Shown here piece after piece: positions 8,325 through 17,800 of a stretch of 64,000 nucleotides of DNA. Below the pieces are notes generated by a model that was not told the DNA's origin, searched no databases, and saw nothing but the letters and a program-made list of their open reading frames with translations. Made by a program: the position numbers and the translations under genes. This stretch comes from UBA7803 sp040219935 (lineage in GTDB: Bacteria > Pseudomonadota > Gammaproteobacteria > Pseudomonadales > Azotimanducaceae), in the NCBI GenBank assembly GCA_040219935.1, contig JAVJUA010000011.1, positions 124,001-188,000 of the forward strand, in the 5' to 3' direction. Numbering within the stretch: the first letter of the stretch is position 1; the number at the start of each line of letters is the position of its first letter.

Positions 8325-8994
8325 TGGCGCCGAGCAGGCTGCCGGCGCTGGCGGCGAACGCCTGCTTGAGCGCCGCCAGATCGTCCAGCCCGGCGATGCC
8401 GCCGGAGGCGATCACGGGCAGCCCGGCGGCCTCCGCCAGAGCTACCGTGGCCCCCACGTTCACCCCGCTCAGCATGCCGTCGCGCTCGATGTCGGTGTAG
8501 ACGATGGCGAACAGCGGCAGTTCGGCCACCGAGCGGGCGAATTCCACCGCGGTGCGGTCGCTGGCAGCGTCCCAGCCGGCGGTGGCGAGCACGCCGTCGC
8601 GGGCGTCGAGGCCGAGGATCACGCGCCCGGGCCAGCGCCGGGCGACGGCCGCCAGGAACTCGGGCTCCTCGATGGCGCGGGTGCCGACGATCACCTGGGA
8701 GATGCCGGCGTCCAGATAGGCCTCGATCACGTCTTCGCTGCGGATACCGCCGCCCACCTGCACGGGCACGCCGGGCACGGCGCGGGTGATGGCCGCAACT
8801 AGGTCACGGTTGCGGGGGGCCCCGGCGAAGGCGCCGTCCAGGTCCACCAGATGCAGGCGCCGGCAGCCCTGGCCGGCCCAGTGGCGGGCCATGGCCACCG
8901 GGTCGTCGGAGAACACGGTGACGTCGCTCATGCGGCCCTGGGCCAGGCGCACGCACTTGCCGTCCTTCAGATCGATGGCGGGAATCAGCAGCAT
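8251..8994 (-). CDS. hisA: HisA phosphoribosylformimino-5-aminoimidazole carboxamide ribotide isomerase
   Basis: 247 residues of the HisA/HisF TIM-barrel family, catalysing the Amadori-type isomerisation (fourth step) of histidine synthesis. The N-terminus MLLIPAIDLKDGKCVRL contains the catalytic Asp8. VQVGGGIRSEDVIEAYLDAG and IVYTDIERDGMLSG (second catalytic Asp and phosphate site) follow, then VIASGGIAGLDDL. The half-barrel repeat is clear. It lies 28 bp downstream of hisB. Normally hisH lies between hisB and hisA and hisF follows hisA; neither is here. The 3' end overlaps yibQ, convergent, by 74 bp. Confidence 0.96.
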   Translation of the reverse strand: MLLIPAIDLKDGKCVRLAQGRMSDVTVFSDDPVAMARHWAGQGCRRLHLVDLDGAFAGAPRNRDLVAAITRAVPGVPVQVGGGIRSEDVIEAYLDAGISQVIVGTRAIEEPEFLAAVARRWPGRVILGLDARDGVLATAGWDAASDRTAVEFARSVAELPLFAIVYTDIERDGMLSGVNVGATVALAEAAGLPVIASGGIAGLDDLAALKQAFAASAGSLLGAITGRAIYAGALDFPAGQALLDRPG

Positions 8995-9022
8995 GGGCGT
9001 CGGCCGCGGCAGGCGCCGCGGC

Positions 9023-9619
9023 TCAGAGGCTGCCCTTGGTGGACGGAATCTGCCCGGCCATCCGCGGATCGGGAGCCGCCGCCATGCGCAGCGCGCGACC
9101 GAACGCTTTGAACAGGGTCTCCGCCTGATGGTGGGCATTGTCGCCGCGCAGGTTGTCCAGGTGCAGGGTGACCTGGGCATGATTGACGAAGCCCTGGAAG
9201 AACTCGCGCAGCAGGTCGACGTCGAAGTCGCCGATGCGGGCCCGGGTGTAGTCCACCCGGTACTCGAGGCCTGGCCGCCCGGAGAAGTCGATGACGGCGC
9301 GGGACAGCGCCTCGTCGAGGGGCACGTAGGCATGGCCATAGCGGCAGATGCCGCGCTTGTCGCCCACCGCGCGGGCCACCGCCTGGCCGATCACGATGCC
9401 CACGTCCTCCACCGTATGGTGGGCATCCACCTCCAGATCGCCCTTGGCCACCAGAACGAGGTCGATCAGGCCGTGGCGGGCGATCTGGGTGAGCATGTGC
9501 TCGAAGAACGGCAGCCCGGTGTCGAGCTCGGCATGGCCGCTGCCGTCGAGGTCGAGCTCGAGACGAATCCGGGTCTCCTGCGTATCGCGCTGCACGCTGG
9601 CGGTACGGGCCGTGGTCAT
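9023..9619 (-). CDS. hisB: Imidazoleglycerol-phosphate dehydratase HisB
   Basis: 198 residues from the ATG at 9619; a GTG at 9628 is also possible. This is the monofunctional dehydratase, without the phosphatase domain found in enterobacterial HisB. It makes imidazole-acetol phosphate in histidine synthesis. Metal-binding motifs are present: LPFFEHMLTQIARHG, DAHHTVEDVGIVIGQA, and the second DNAHHQAETLFKAFGRA. The two HHxxE repeats bind the di-manganese centre. hisA follows after 28 bp, while a small gene of unknown function lies 52 bp upstream on the same strand and may be in the same transcript. Confidence 0.96.
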   Translation of the reverse strand: MTTARTASVQRDTQETRIRLELDLDGSGHAELDTGLPFFEHMLTQIARHGLIDLVLVAKGDLEVDAHHTVEDVGIVIGQAVARAVGDKRGICRYGHAYVPLDEALSRAVIDFSGRPGLEYRVDYTRARIGDFDVDLLREFFQGFVNHAQVTLHLDNLRGDNAHHQAETLFKAFGRALRMAAAPDPRMAGQIPSTKGSL

Positions 9620-9671
9620 GGTGGTCACCGAAGAAAAACTGGCGGCAGTATACGTATGCGCGCCGCAGGCG

Positions 9672-10082
9672 TCACAGCCGCTTCATGAGGTTGCCATAGG
9701 GCAGAAAGCGATTGCTGCTGTTGGCACGAATCCAGGCGGTGAGGTCGTCGGGATAGCGGCCGCGGCGCTTCAGCTCCGCAGCCAGCGGTATCACCGGCGA
9801 GGCATCGCCGGCCTCCCAGTTGCCGAATGCCGCCTCGGCGAGGGTAAACAGCCGGATCAGCGCCACCAGGTCGGCGTCGTCGAGCCGCCCGGCCCAGGCC
9901 GACCAGTCAACCTGCGCCCCGGCATCGTCATGCCGGGCAAACGCCGCCAGGCGGTTGGCCGTCTCGGCATCGAAGCCGAATCCGGGCTGGTCCAGCCGGC
10001 CGGCCGCGGCCACCAGCTCGGCCAGGTCGGCGTCGCGCATTCGCGTCCCGGCCGGCCGGGGATCCCAGGTCTCTACACCCAT
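9672..10082 (-). CDS. Conserved hypothetical protein upstream of hisB
   Basis: 136 residues, beginning MGVETWDPRPAGTRMRDADL and ending NRFLPYGNLMKRL. No signal peptide, membrane helix or catalytic motif is seen. It is helix-rich and acidic, with repeated Asp/Leu-rich stretches (DADLAELVAAAGRL, DDADLVALIRLFTLAEAAFG). Codon use matches the flanking core genes. Position and strand suggest co-transcription with hisB and hisA. I do not recognise the family. The ATG at 10082 is the only good in-frame start. Confidence 0.65.
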   Translation of the reverse strand: MGVETWDPRPAGTRMRDADLAELVAAAGRLDQPGFGFDAETANRLAAFARHDDAGAQVDWSAWAGRLDDADLVALIRLFTLAEAAFGNWEAGDASPVIPLAAELKRRGRYPDDLTAWIRANSSNRFLPYGNLMKRL

Positions 10083-10183
10083 CTTCTTTCACTCATGAGG
10101 GCCTCGCTTACATAGCTGATACATCGGCGTCATGTGGATGTGATCCAATTCGCCCTGCAGTATCGGTTCAACGACAAAAGCAT

Positions 10184-10408
10184 ATGAATAACGACCGAAT
10201 TTTCGAGGGGGAAGACCAGCGATGGTATTTCAACGTGCGCGGCAATCAAGCCGTGGGCCCGTTTGCCAGCCAGGCACTGGCTGCTGAGGCCCTGGCCCGC
10301 CACGTGAAGACCTGCCGGCGGCGCACCGAGTTCGTCCTGCCCTGGCCGCGGGACTGGAATCCGGCGCGGCTGCTGCGACGTTCGGCATCGGCCGCTCGCC
10401 ACGTCTGA
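10184..10408 (+). CDS. Small conserved protein with RWYFNVR...GPF motif (DUF6316-like)
   Basis: 74 residues. The core RWYFNVRGNQAVGPFASQALA resembles a group of small gammaproteobacterial proteins with a W-Y/F-x-x-R-x(6,7)-GPF pattern followed by a helix (AEALARHVKTC). I recall this as DUF6316, but I could not check it. The basic C-terminus (RNPARLLRRSASAARHV-like composition) may bind nucleic acid or membrane. No signal peptide. It is isolated between the hisB-linked gene (divergent) and asmA. The start codon is ATG at 10184, with only a weak ribosome-binding site (ACGACAAAAG). Confidence 0.6.
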   Translation: MNNDRIFEGEDQRWYFNVRGNQAVGPFASQALAAEALARHVKTCRRRTEFVLPWPRDWNPARLLRRSASAARHV

Positions 10409-10443
10409 CTGACCCTCCCGACCGGCTCGTCCGCCCCAACGGG

Positions 10444-10474
10444 CTGACGAGAGCCGCCATGGTACGCGTATACT
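10444..10474 (+). promoter_or_regulatory. Possible sigma70 promoter for asmA-mutY-yggX
   Basis: A good -10 hexamer TATACT lies at 10469-10474, 37 bp before the asmA ATG. The best -35 candidate is CTGACG at 10444-10449, with a long 19-bp spacer. The match is moderate and only sequence-based. Confidence 0.35.
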
Positions 10475-10511
10475 CGCCCCACGCCATGGATTGCTCGCAA
10501 AGCCGGTCGCT

Positions 10512-12032
10512 ATGTTCCGATTTCTCCGCTACGTCCTGCTGATCGCCGTCGTGCTGGCGGGTGCCACCGCGGCAGCCGCGTACTTCGTGCTGCAGGAGCC
10601 CAACCGCCTGCGACCCGAGATCGAGTCGCTGATCGCCGCCCGCACCGGCGTAGCGGTGCGCATCGACGGCGATCTCGACTGGCGGCTGTGGCCGCCGGTG
10701 TCGCTGCGCGCCACCGCGCTCAGCGCCGAGCAGGGCGGCCGGCACTGGCAGGTGGGCGGCGTCAGCCTCGATCTGGACGCCCGCTCCCTGGTCACCGACC
10801 CGAACGGCTGGCGCATTCAGGCGCTGACCCTGAACGACGTCAACGTGGTCGAGGACGGCAACCGCCTGAATCTCGAGCAACTCACCCTGGCCGACCTGTC
10901 CCCGGGCCGTGACGCCCCGGTCTCGGCGAACCTCAGCTACACGCCCGCCGACGGCACGCCGATCCCGATGCGCATCGACGGCCGCCTGCAGGTGGATGCC
11001 GAGGCGACCTCGGTGTCGCTGCGCGACGCCCGGGTCGCCACCACCGATGCCGAAGGCGTGTGCAACGTCGAGCTTCGCGCCCTGCCCGATCCGGCGCCGG
11101 CCCCGCCGGCGACAGCCGGCGACCTGCTGCCCCTCGACCTGCTGCTCGGCTACGACGGCCAGGGCGGCTGCCTGCTCGACTGGCTGCAGGTAGACGGCCA
11201 GCGCTTCGAGCGGGTGGTTGTCGACCTCACCAACTCGGCCGGCGACGGGCGCGCCAGGCTGACGGCGCCCGCATTCTTCGGCGGCGCCGCCGAGCTCGAT
11301 CTCAGCGTCGACGCCCGGGAGGGCGCGCCGCGCTGGCGCCTGGTGCCGACGTTCCGTGAGGTGAACAGTCAGGCGCTGCTCACCTGGCTGGAGCAGCGCC
11401 TGGTCTGGGCCGCGCCGCTGGCCTACGGCGGCGAGCTGACGTTTCAGGGCAACAGCCGCGACGCCATGCTGGCCACCCTGTCCGGCACCACCCGCTTCGA
11501 CGGCGGCCAGGGCACCATCGACATCACCGCGGTGAAGGCCGAGGTGCGGAAGATGGCCGAGTCGTTCAACGAGGGCGAGCGCATCGCCCGCTGGCCCGAC
11601 ATCTGGGCCTATCAGCGCCTGGTGGGCGACTGGCGCGTCGACGGCACCCGGCACGTTGTCGACGCCACCCTAGACAACCTCGCCGTGGCCGCCCAGGGCG
11701 ACTACGACCCGGTCGGCGACGAGATGGACATGGCGGTGACCCTGACCTTCGGCAACGATCCGAGCCTGCCCGTGTTCGAGCTGAACCCGCTGCTCTACGA
11801 CCTGCCGATTCCCCTGCGCTGCCGCGGCACCCTGGCCGAGCCCGCCTGCCGCCTGGACAGCGACGGTGCCCGCAGCCTGCTGGCCCGGGCCATGGCCGGC
11901 GGCGAGGACAACGAGCTGCGGGCGACGCTGGACCGCAAGATCGACGAGCAGGTGCCCGAGCAGTACCGCGACGCCGCCCGGGCGCTGCTGGAGATGCTCG
12001 GTGGCGGGTCGGCGCCACCGCCAGAGCAATGA
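10512..12032 (+). CDS. asmA: AsmA family protein
   Basis: 506 residues. One N-terminal membrane helix (about 5-27, VLLIAVVLAGATAAAAYFVL) is followed by the conserved AsmA segment (ARTGVAVRIDGDLDWRLWPP, LRATALSA) and a long beta-rich periplasmic region with the DUF3971/AsmA-like repeat pattern. The C-terminal half ends FELNPLLYDLPIPLRCRGTL, typical of AsmA. Such proteins are thought to form bridge-like lipid-transfer structures across the periplasm, related to TamB. The ATG at 10512 is preferred over a TTG at 10491. The stop overlaps the mutY start by 4 bp (ATGA). asmA next to mutY and yggX is a conserved order. Confidence 0.88.
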   Translation: MFRFLRYVLLIAVVLAGATAAAAYFVLQEPNRLRPEIESLIAARTGVAVRIDGDLDWRLWPPVSLRATALSAEQGGRHWQVGGVSLDLDARSLVTDPNGWRIQALTLNDVNVVEDGNRLNLEQLTLADLSPGRDAPVSANLSYTPADGTPIPMRIDGRLQVDAEATSVSLRDARVATTDAEGVCNVELRALPDPAPAPPATAGDLLPLDLLLGYDGQGGCLLDWLQVDGQRFERVVVDLTNSAGDGRARLTAPAFFGGAAELDLSVDAREGAPRWRLVPTFREVNSQALLTWLEQRLVWAAPLAYGGELTFQGNSRDAMLATLSGTTRFDGGQGTIDITAVKAEVRKMAESFNEGERIARWPDIWAYQRLVGDWRVDGTRHVVDATLDNLAVAAQGDYDPVGDEMDMAVTLTFGNDPSLPVFELNPLLYDLPIPLRCRGTLAEPACRLDSDGARSLLARAMAGGEDNELRATLDRKIDEQVPEQYRDAARALLEMLGGGSAPPPEQ

Positions 12033-13075
12033 GTCTGGACTGGTTCGCCCGGCGGCTGCTCGACTGGTTCGACCACCACGGCCGCAAGGACCTGCCCTGG
12101 CAGCAGCGCATAGACCCCTACCGGGTGTGGGTGTCGGAGATCATGCTGCAGCAGACCCAGGTGGCCACGGTGATCCCATACTACCAGCGCTTCATGAGCC
12201 GCTTCCCCGACGTGGCCGCGCTCGCCGCCGCCGACCTCGACGAGGTGCTGCACCACTGGACCGGCCTCGGCTACTACGCCCGCGGCCGCAACCTGCACCG
12301 GGCCGCGCGCCAGGTCATGGACCAGCATGGCGGCCGCTTTCCCGACGACGTCGACGCCCTGGCCGCCCTGCCCGGCATCGGCCGCTCCACCGCAGGCGCC
12401 ATCGCCGCCATCGCCTGCGGCCGGCGCGCCGCCATCCTCGACGGCAACGTCAAGCGCGTGCTGGCGCGCTTTCACGCGGTGGCGGGCTATCCGGGCGACG
12501 CCGGCCCGCTGCGCACCCTCTGGCAGCACGCCGAAGCTCACACCCCAGCGCAGCGGATCGCCGACTACACCCAGGCCATCATGGATCTGGGCGCCACGGT
12601 CTGCACCCGCAGCCGGCCACGCTGCGACGCCTGCCCGCTGCGCGAGCGCTGCGCCGCGCTGGCCGCGGACGCGGTGGCCCGGCTGCCAGAGCGCAAGCCA
12701 CGCCGCGACAAGCCGGTGCGCAGTGCCCGCATGTTCGTGATCACGGACCCGCAGGGGCGCTGCCTGCTGGAGCGACGCCCGGCCCGGGGCCTGTGGGGCG
12801 GGCTGTGGACGCCGCCGGAGCGGCCGGCAGAGACCACGGTGCCGGCCCTGTGCGGCGAGTTCGGCATCGACCAGGAGGCCGTGGCCGACAGCCGCGGCGC
12901 AGAGCCGTTCCGGCATTCGTTCACCCATTTCCATCTCGACATCGAGCCCGTCTACGTGCGCCTTACGCGCCCGGCCACCGGCGTCGCCGAACGGGACGAC
13001 GTGCACTGGTACGCGGCCGACGACGCCCTTGGCCTGTCGGCGCCAGCCGTTAGACTGTTGCGTTCCGTATGCTGA
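12029..13075 (+). CDS. mutY: A/G-specific adenine DNA glycosylase MutY
   Basis: 348 residues. MutY removes adenine mispaired with 8-oxoguanine. Catalytic Glu37 lies in VSEIMLQQTQV, the helix-hairpin-helix is LPGIGRSTAGAIAAIACG, and the GPD Asp138 is in ILDGNVKRVL. The 4Fe-4S ligands are C192, C199, C202 and C208 with the standard C-x6-C-x2-C-x5-C spacing. A C-terminal NUDIX-like domain (about 230-345) carries ARGLWGGLWTPPE and FTHFHLDIEPV, which read 8-oxoG. Length and order are normal. It starts inside the asmA stop and is followed by yggX after 10 bp. Confidence 0.97.
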   Translation: MSLDWFARRLLDWFDHHGRKDLPWQQRIDPYRVWVSEIMLQQTQVATVIPYYQRFMSRFPDVAALAAADLDEVLHHWTGLGYYARGRNLHRAARQVMDQHGGRFPDDVDALAALPGIGRSTAGAIAAIACGRRAAILDGNVKRVLARFHAVAGYPGDAGPLRTLWQHAEAHTPAQRIADYTQAIMDLGATVCTRSRPRCDACPLRERCAALAADAVARLPERKPRRDKPVRSARMFVITDPQGRCLLERRPARGLWGGLWTPPERPAETTVPALCGEFGIDQEAVADSRGAEPFRHSFTHFHLDIEPVYVRLTRPATGVAERDDVHWYAADDALGLSAPAVRLLRSVC

Positions 13076-13085
13076 CGAGCGAGCC

Positions 13086-13364
13086 ATGACCCGCACCGTG
13101 CACTGCCGCAAGTACCAGCGCCAGATGGAAGGCCTGGAAGCACCGCCCATGCCCGGGCCCAAGGGGCAGGCGCTGTTCGAGACCGTCTCCCGCCAGGCCT
13201 GGTCGGAGTGGCAGGCGCTGCAGACCATGCTGATCAACGAGAAGCATCTGAACCTGCGCGACCCGGAAGCGCGCCGCTACCTGTCGGAGCAGCGCGAGCG
13301 CTTCCTGGACAACGAGCCCGTGGATCACGCCGAGGGCTACGTGCCGCCGGAGTCGACGTCCTGA
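13086..13364 (+). CDS. yggX: YggX Fe(2+)-trafficking / oxidative damage protection protein
   Basis: 92 residues. TRTVHCRKYQRQMEGLEAPP at the N-terminus is the family signature. It is followed by GPKGQALFETVSRQAWSEW, LINEKHLNLRDPEARRYLSE and a C-terminal Q/E-rich helix. YggX is a small cytosolic protein that protects Fe-S enzymes from oxidative damage and has been linked to iron handling; the single cysteine near the N-terminus is conserved. It directly follows mutY, itself an Fe-S enzyme, as in E. coli. The ATG at 13086 was chosen because it begins the family motif. Confidence 0.95.
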   Translation: MTRTVHCRKYQRQMEGLEAPPMPGPKGQALFETVSRQAWSEWQALQTMLINEKHLNLRDPEARRYLSEQRERFLDNEPVDHAEGYVPPESTS

Positions 13365-14866
13365 ACGACGATCTCGAGCGCAGCATCCCGTGGATTCAGA
13401 AGAACGGGATCGGCATCCAGATCATGGAGACGCTGGCGGTGGGCGCCATCCTCACCGCCTTCGCCATCGAGCTCGGCGCCAGCAACTTCCTGATCGGCTT
13501 GCTGGCCGCCATTCCCCACCTCTCCCAGCTCGCCCAGCTTCCGGCCATGTACACGGTGGACCGGGTGCCTTCCCGGCGCGCGGTGTACACCTGGTCCGGC
13601 TACGTGGCCCGACCCATGTTCCTGGTGATCGCGCTGACCGTGTTCATCCCGTCCAACGAGCTGGCGCTGACGGTGATCGTCATCGCCTTCACCCTGCGCT
13701 ACATCGCCGGCGCGTACCTGAGCTGCGCCTGGAACACCTGGATGCGCGACCTCGTTCCCGACGAGGTGATGGGCAAGGTGTTCGGCGAGCGGCAGCGCAA
13801 GATGATCGGCATCGGCATGGTGGTGAGCCTGCTGGCGGCCGGCTTCATCGACGCCTGGAGCCGCTGGGCGCCGTTGCCCCACAGCTACGCCTTCGCCATC
13901 GTCTATACGCTCGCCTTCTTCGGCGGCATGTACGCGGTGGTGACCTCGCGCCGCATCGCCGACGTGCCGAGCCGCCATCACGAAAAGCCGGGCGACCTGC
14001 TGGGGCGGCTGGCCGAGCCGTTCCAGCTCAAGAACTTCCGCCGGCTGATGGTGTTTCAGGGAAGCTGGAACTTCGCCATCAACCTGGCGGCGCCGTTCTT
14101 CACCGTGCACATGCTGCGCACCATGGATCTCAGCCTGACCGTGGTGATCGGCCTGGCGACGCTGTCCCAACTCGCCGCCTACTACACGGTGAACCACTGG
14201 GGCGAGATCGCCGACCGCTTCAGCAACAAGGCCGTGCTGCGGGTGTGCGCGCCGCTGTTCATCGCCTGCATCTTCCTGTGGACGTTCACGACGATGCCGG
14301 ACAAGCACGTGCTCACCTACCCGCTGCTGGTGCTGATCCACGTCGCCACCGGGCTCGCCAACGCCGGGGTGACGCTGGCGTCGGGCAACATCTCGCTGAA
14401 GCTGGCTCCCAGGGGCAACGCCACCGCCTTTCTCGCCACCAGCTCCATGGTCAACGCGGTGGCCGCCGGCACCGCCGCCATGGTGGGCGGCCTCACCGCC
14501 GACCTGTTCGCCTCCAAGGAGCTGTCGCTGATCCTGCGCTGGCACAGCGAGCGCGGCGCCACCCAGTTCAACGCCCTGGACTTCACCCACTGGGACTTTT
14601 TCTTCTTCTTCGCCACCGCCATCGGCATCTACGCGCTGCATCGCCTGAGCCACGTCAAGGAGGCCGGCGAGGTGGACGAGAGCGTGGTGATCGACCACCT
14701 GCGGGCCGGGGCGCGGCGCACGCTGCGCAACCTGTCCACAGTGGCCGGCCTGCGCGCCAGCACCGACTACCCGCTGGACAAGCTCATGCAACCAGACCAA
14801 CGCCCCGACGACGCCGATGCCAGGGATGAGAACGCCGATGGTGACGACGACGGCAAAACCCGCTGA
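13361..14866 (+). CDS. Major facilitator superfamily transporter
   Basis: Up to 501 residues with about 10-12 predicted membrane segments, including METLAVGAILTAFAIELG, FLIGLLAAIPHLSQLAQLPA, FLVIALTVFI, MVVSLLAAGFID and ATAFLATSSMVNAVAAGTAA. The loop after helix 2 has RVPSRRAVYTWSGY and the R/K-rich ERQRKMIG motif is cytosolic. The substrate is not recognisable. The C-terminus is hydrophilic and acidic (DADARDENADGDDDGKTR). Start is uncertain: no ATG or GTG precedes 13424 in frame, but a CTG at 13361 overlaps the yggX stop (CTGA) with GGAG 8 nt upstream, and the next in-frame ATG is at 13424. Using CTG keeps 21 extra residues (LNDDLERSIPWIQ...) that precede helix 1. Confidence 0.8.
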   Translation: MNDDLERSIPWIQKNGIGIQIMETLAVGAILTAFAIELGASNFLIGLLAAIPHLSQLAQLPAMYTVDRVPSRRAVYTWSGYVARPMFLVIALTVFIPSNELALTVIVIAFTLRYIAGAYLSCAWNTWMRDLVPDEVMGKVFGERQRKMIGIGMVVSLLAAGFIDAWSRWAPLPHSYAFAIVYTLAFFGGMYAVVTSRRIADVPSRHHEKPGDLLGRLAEPFQLKNFRRLMVFQGSWNFAINLAAPFFTVHMLRTMDLSLTVVIGLATLSQLAAYYTVNHWGEIADRFSNKAVLRVCAPLFIACIFLWTFTTMPDKHVLTYPLLVLIHVATGLANAGVTLASGNISLKLAPRGNATAFLATSSMVNAVAAGTAAMVGGLTADLFASKELSLILRWHSERGATQFNALDFTHWDFFFFFATAIGIYALHRLSHVKEAGEVDESVVIDHLRAGARRTLRNLSTVAGLRASTDYPLDKLMQPDQRPDDADARDENADGDDDGKTR

Positions 14867-14887
14867 GCGCCGGCACCCTTCTCCCGC

Positions 14888-17800
14888 TCACTTCTCGAAG
14901 CTGTACAGCAGGTCCATGGCCGGGTTGTCACCCGACTGCGCCTCCAGGTGCCAGCGCCGGGTGAGGCTGTAGCGCAGCAGAAAGGCGCCCACCGCCGACA
15001 GCGTGTTGTAGGTGTAGCGCACGTAGAGATCGTCGGTGATGCGCTTGCCGGCGACGATGGCGAAGCTGTTCTGCGCCTCGGCCATGGCCGACAGCTCGTC
15101 CAGGCCCGTCATTCGCATCAGCTCGCCGGTGATGCCCTTGGAGCGGGACAGCCCCAGGTTGATGGCCGCCGCCATGAGCTGACCGCTGTCGGAGCTGGCC
15201 GTGCTCTGGTCGATGTCGCGGCCCAGCACCAGAAAGCTCAGCGCGCGGGTCTCGGACATCGCCGGCTCGGAGAACACGCTGGAAGTGAGGTTGTCGGCGT
15301 CGCCGCGAATGTGCAGCCCCACCTTGACGCTCGGCGTGACCGTATCGATGGTGCGCACGGCGCGCAGGTCGATGTAGGGACGGGTCACCGGGCCGTTGTA
15401 GACCACGCTGCCGGACTCGATGGTCAGCGTCTGCCCCTGGGCCGACAGCACGCCGCCGGCGATGTCGAGGGTGCCGCTCAGGTTGGTGCGGCCGGCCTCG
15501 TCGATGCGGGCACGCAGCCGGCCCTCCAGGCGCGCGGTGATGGCCAGCGCCTTCAGCGTCACGTCGTTGCCGAGCACGATCTCCACATCGGTGCGGAAGG
15601 CGGTGGTGGGCGGCGGTGCGGCGCCGTCCCGGCCCACCACTACCACGTCGTCGGAGCGTGACGGCACCGAAGTCGGCAGCGTGCGCAGCCGCACCTCGGC
15701 CCGGGGCACCTCGATGCGGCCGCGCACGCGGCCGCGGCCATTGGCGAAGGTGACGTTGATGTCGGGACTGATGCGCACCTCCCAGTCGGGATGCTCGGCC
15801 TGCAGGTTGCGGCCGGTGAACGCCGCCCGGAATGCCAGGGCGTCGTCGAACAGGCCGGAGCCGCTGCCCTCCAGGCGCAGCGTCTCCTCGCCCTGGCGTG
15901 CGCTGCCGGCAATGTCGAAGGTGCCGGCGTCGTCCAGACGCAGATCGACGTCGATCGCCTGCAGCGCGAAGTCGGGATCGTTGATGCCGAGGCTGCCGTC
16001 CGCCACCCGCAGCCGGCCCTCCACCCGCGGCGCGCTCGCGGTGCCGCTGACGGTGAGCAGGCCGTTCAGCGAGCCGCCGAGGGTTTCGATGCGCTGGTCG
16101 AACACCTTGAGCGGCGACAGGTCGGTGATGGCGGCGCTGAGCGTGCCCACCAGCTCGCCGTCGGCCGCTATCGGCGCGAGCCGAACGCCGCCGGCCAGGG
16201 CGAAGGCTTCATCGGTGGCCGTGAGCCGCACCGTCAGCATATCGCCGCCGATGGCGCCGAACGCCTCGAGATCGGGCAGCTTCACCGGGTCGTCCTCGGC
16301 GGGCACGTAGGCGAGCTGCCGGGCCAGCAGCCGCACCTCGCCGCGCCAGGCGTCGGGCGCCCCGGCCACCTGCCACTCGCCCTCCACGTAGCCGTCGCCC
16401 TGCAGCGGCACCGGCAGCCAGGGCTGAACCAGCCCCAGGGGCATCCGCTCGAGCACGCCGCTGGTGTCTATGGCGCCTTCGGCCAGGCGGAACGACGCGA
16501 CGCAGGCGCGGGCACCGCCGCCGGACACGCACGTGGGCGCCAGCTCGATGCCGGCATCGGTCTGGCTGATTCGCGCCGGATCGTCGAGCTGCCAGGTCTG
16601 ATCGAGCGCCTGAACCTCGGCGCTGCGCACGGTGATCGTGCGGGCATCGTCGGTCCAACGCAGCGCGCCAGCCGCCCGCCCCTCGGTCCAGGCCAGGGTC
16701 CAGCCCAGGTCGTCCAGCGCGCCCGCGGCCGTTGCGCGCACGCCGGCCAGCGCCAGCTCGTCCCTGGCCACTCGGTCGGCGGTGAGGGCGCCGTCGAGGC
16801 GCCCGCCATCCAGCATTGCGACCAGGCGCGTGCGCTCAAGACGGGCACCGAAGCCGACCAGCAGCGCGCTGTCGAGATCGGCCTGGCCGTCGAGATCGGG
16901 CCAGGTGCCGCGCACGGCCACCGAGCCCGCCGCGTCGCCGTCGACGCCAAGCCCCAGAGTTCCCAGGTCGGCGGCAGCCACGGTCGCTGCCAGATCGATG
17001 CGGCTGCCCTGCAGGTCGAGCCGTCCGCTCAGGACGTTGTCGCCCACGGCCAGACGCAGCGGGTCCACCAGCCAGCCGCCATCGCGCTGCCGGGCGGTCA
17101 GCTCGCCGCTCACCGGCCGGTCGTTGAAGGTGCCGGACAGCGCCTGCAGCGAGATCTCCAGCAGCTCGTCCTGGTAGCCGAACTGGAAGCCGGCGCTCAA
17201 GCGTCCTGAAACGTCGTCGCGCAGTGCCGTCAGATCGACGTCGGTGACGATGCCGCCGAGAAACAGCCGTAGGGACGGGTCCCAGCCGAGGCTGCCCTGA
17301 GCCTCCTGCTGGCCGCCCAGCGCATCGGCACGCACCTCCCGCAACGTCAGCGGCCCCATGACCGGGCCGTAGGCGGCCACGGTGACGCTGAACGGTTCCC
17401 GCTCCGGCAGCACCACGCTGGCGCGAGCATCGGCGATCAGGTTGTCCGGGGTGCCATAGACCCGGCCGGCGATGCCGGCGATGGCGATCTCGGCGACGCT
17501 GAGGTCGCCCACCTCGACGTCGAGGTCCAGCTCCGGGCGGGTCACCTCCGCCAGGCTGCCGCGGCCGCGGGCCGACACGGTCACCGGACCGCGCAACTCG
17601 TGGCTGAGCGTGAACTCTGCGACCCGGCCGCTGAGGCTGCCCTCACCGTCCCACTCGGTGCCCGGCAGCGCCCACTGCACCTCCAGGGTCAGCCGCGGGT
17701 TGCCGCCGCCGCCGAGCTGGCCGGAGACCACGGCGTCGACCACGTCCGACGCCACGGACAGGGTGCGCACGGTCACGCCATCGCGGTTCCAGGCCGCCGA

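Noticed and set aside
8995..9022. Frameshifted hisH between hisB and hisA
   Set aside because: Only 28 bp separate the two genes.
9672..10082. hisH in the small gene upstream of hisB
   Set aside because: It lacks the class I glutamine amidotransferase motifs (GxGN and the Cys nucleophile region).
13337..14800. 487-codon minus-strand frame opposite the MFS gene
   Set aside because: No recognisable domain; it is the antisense of a hydrophobic transporter.
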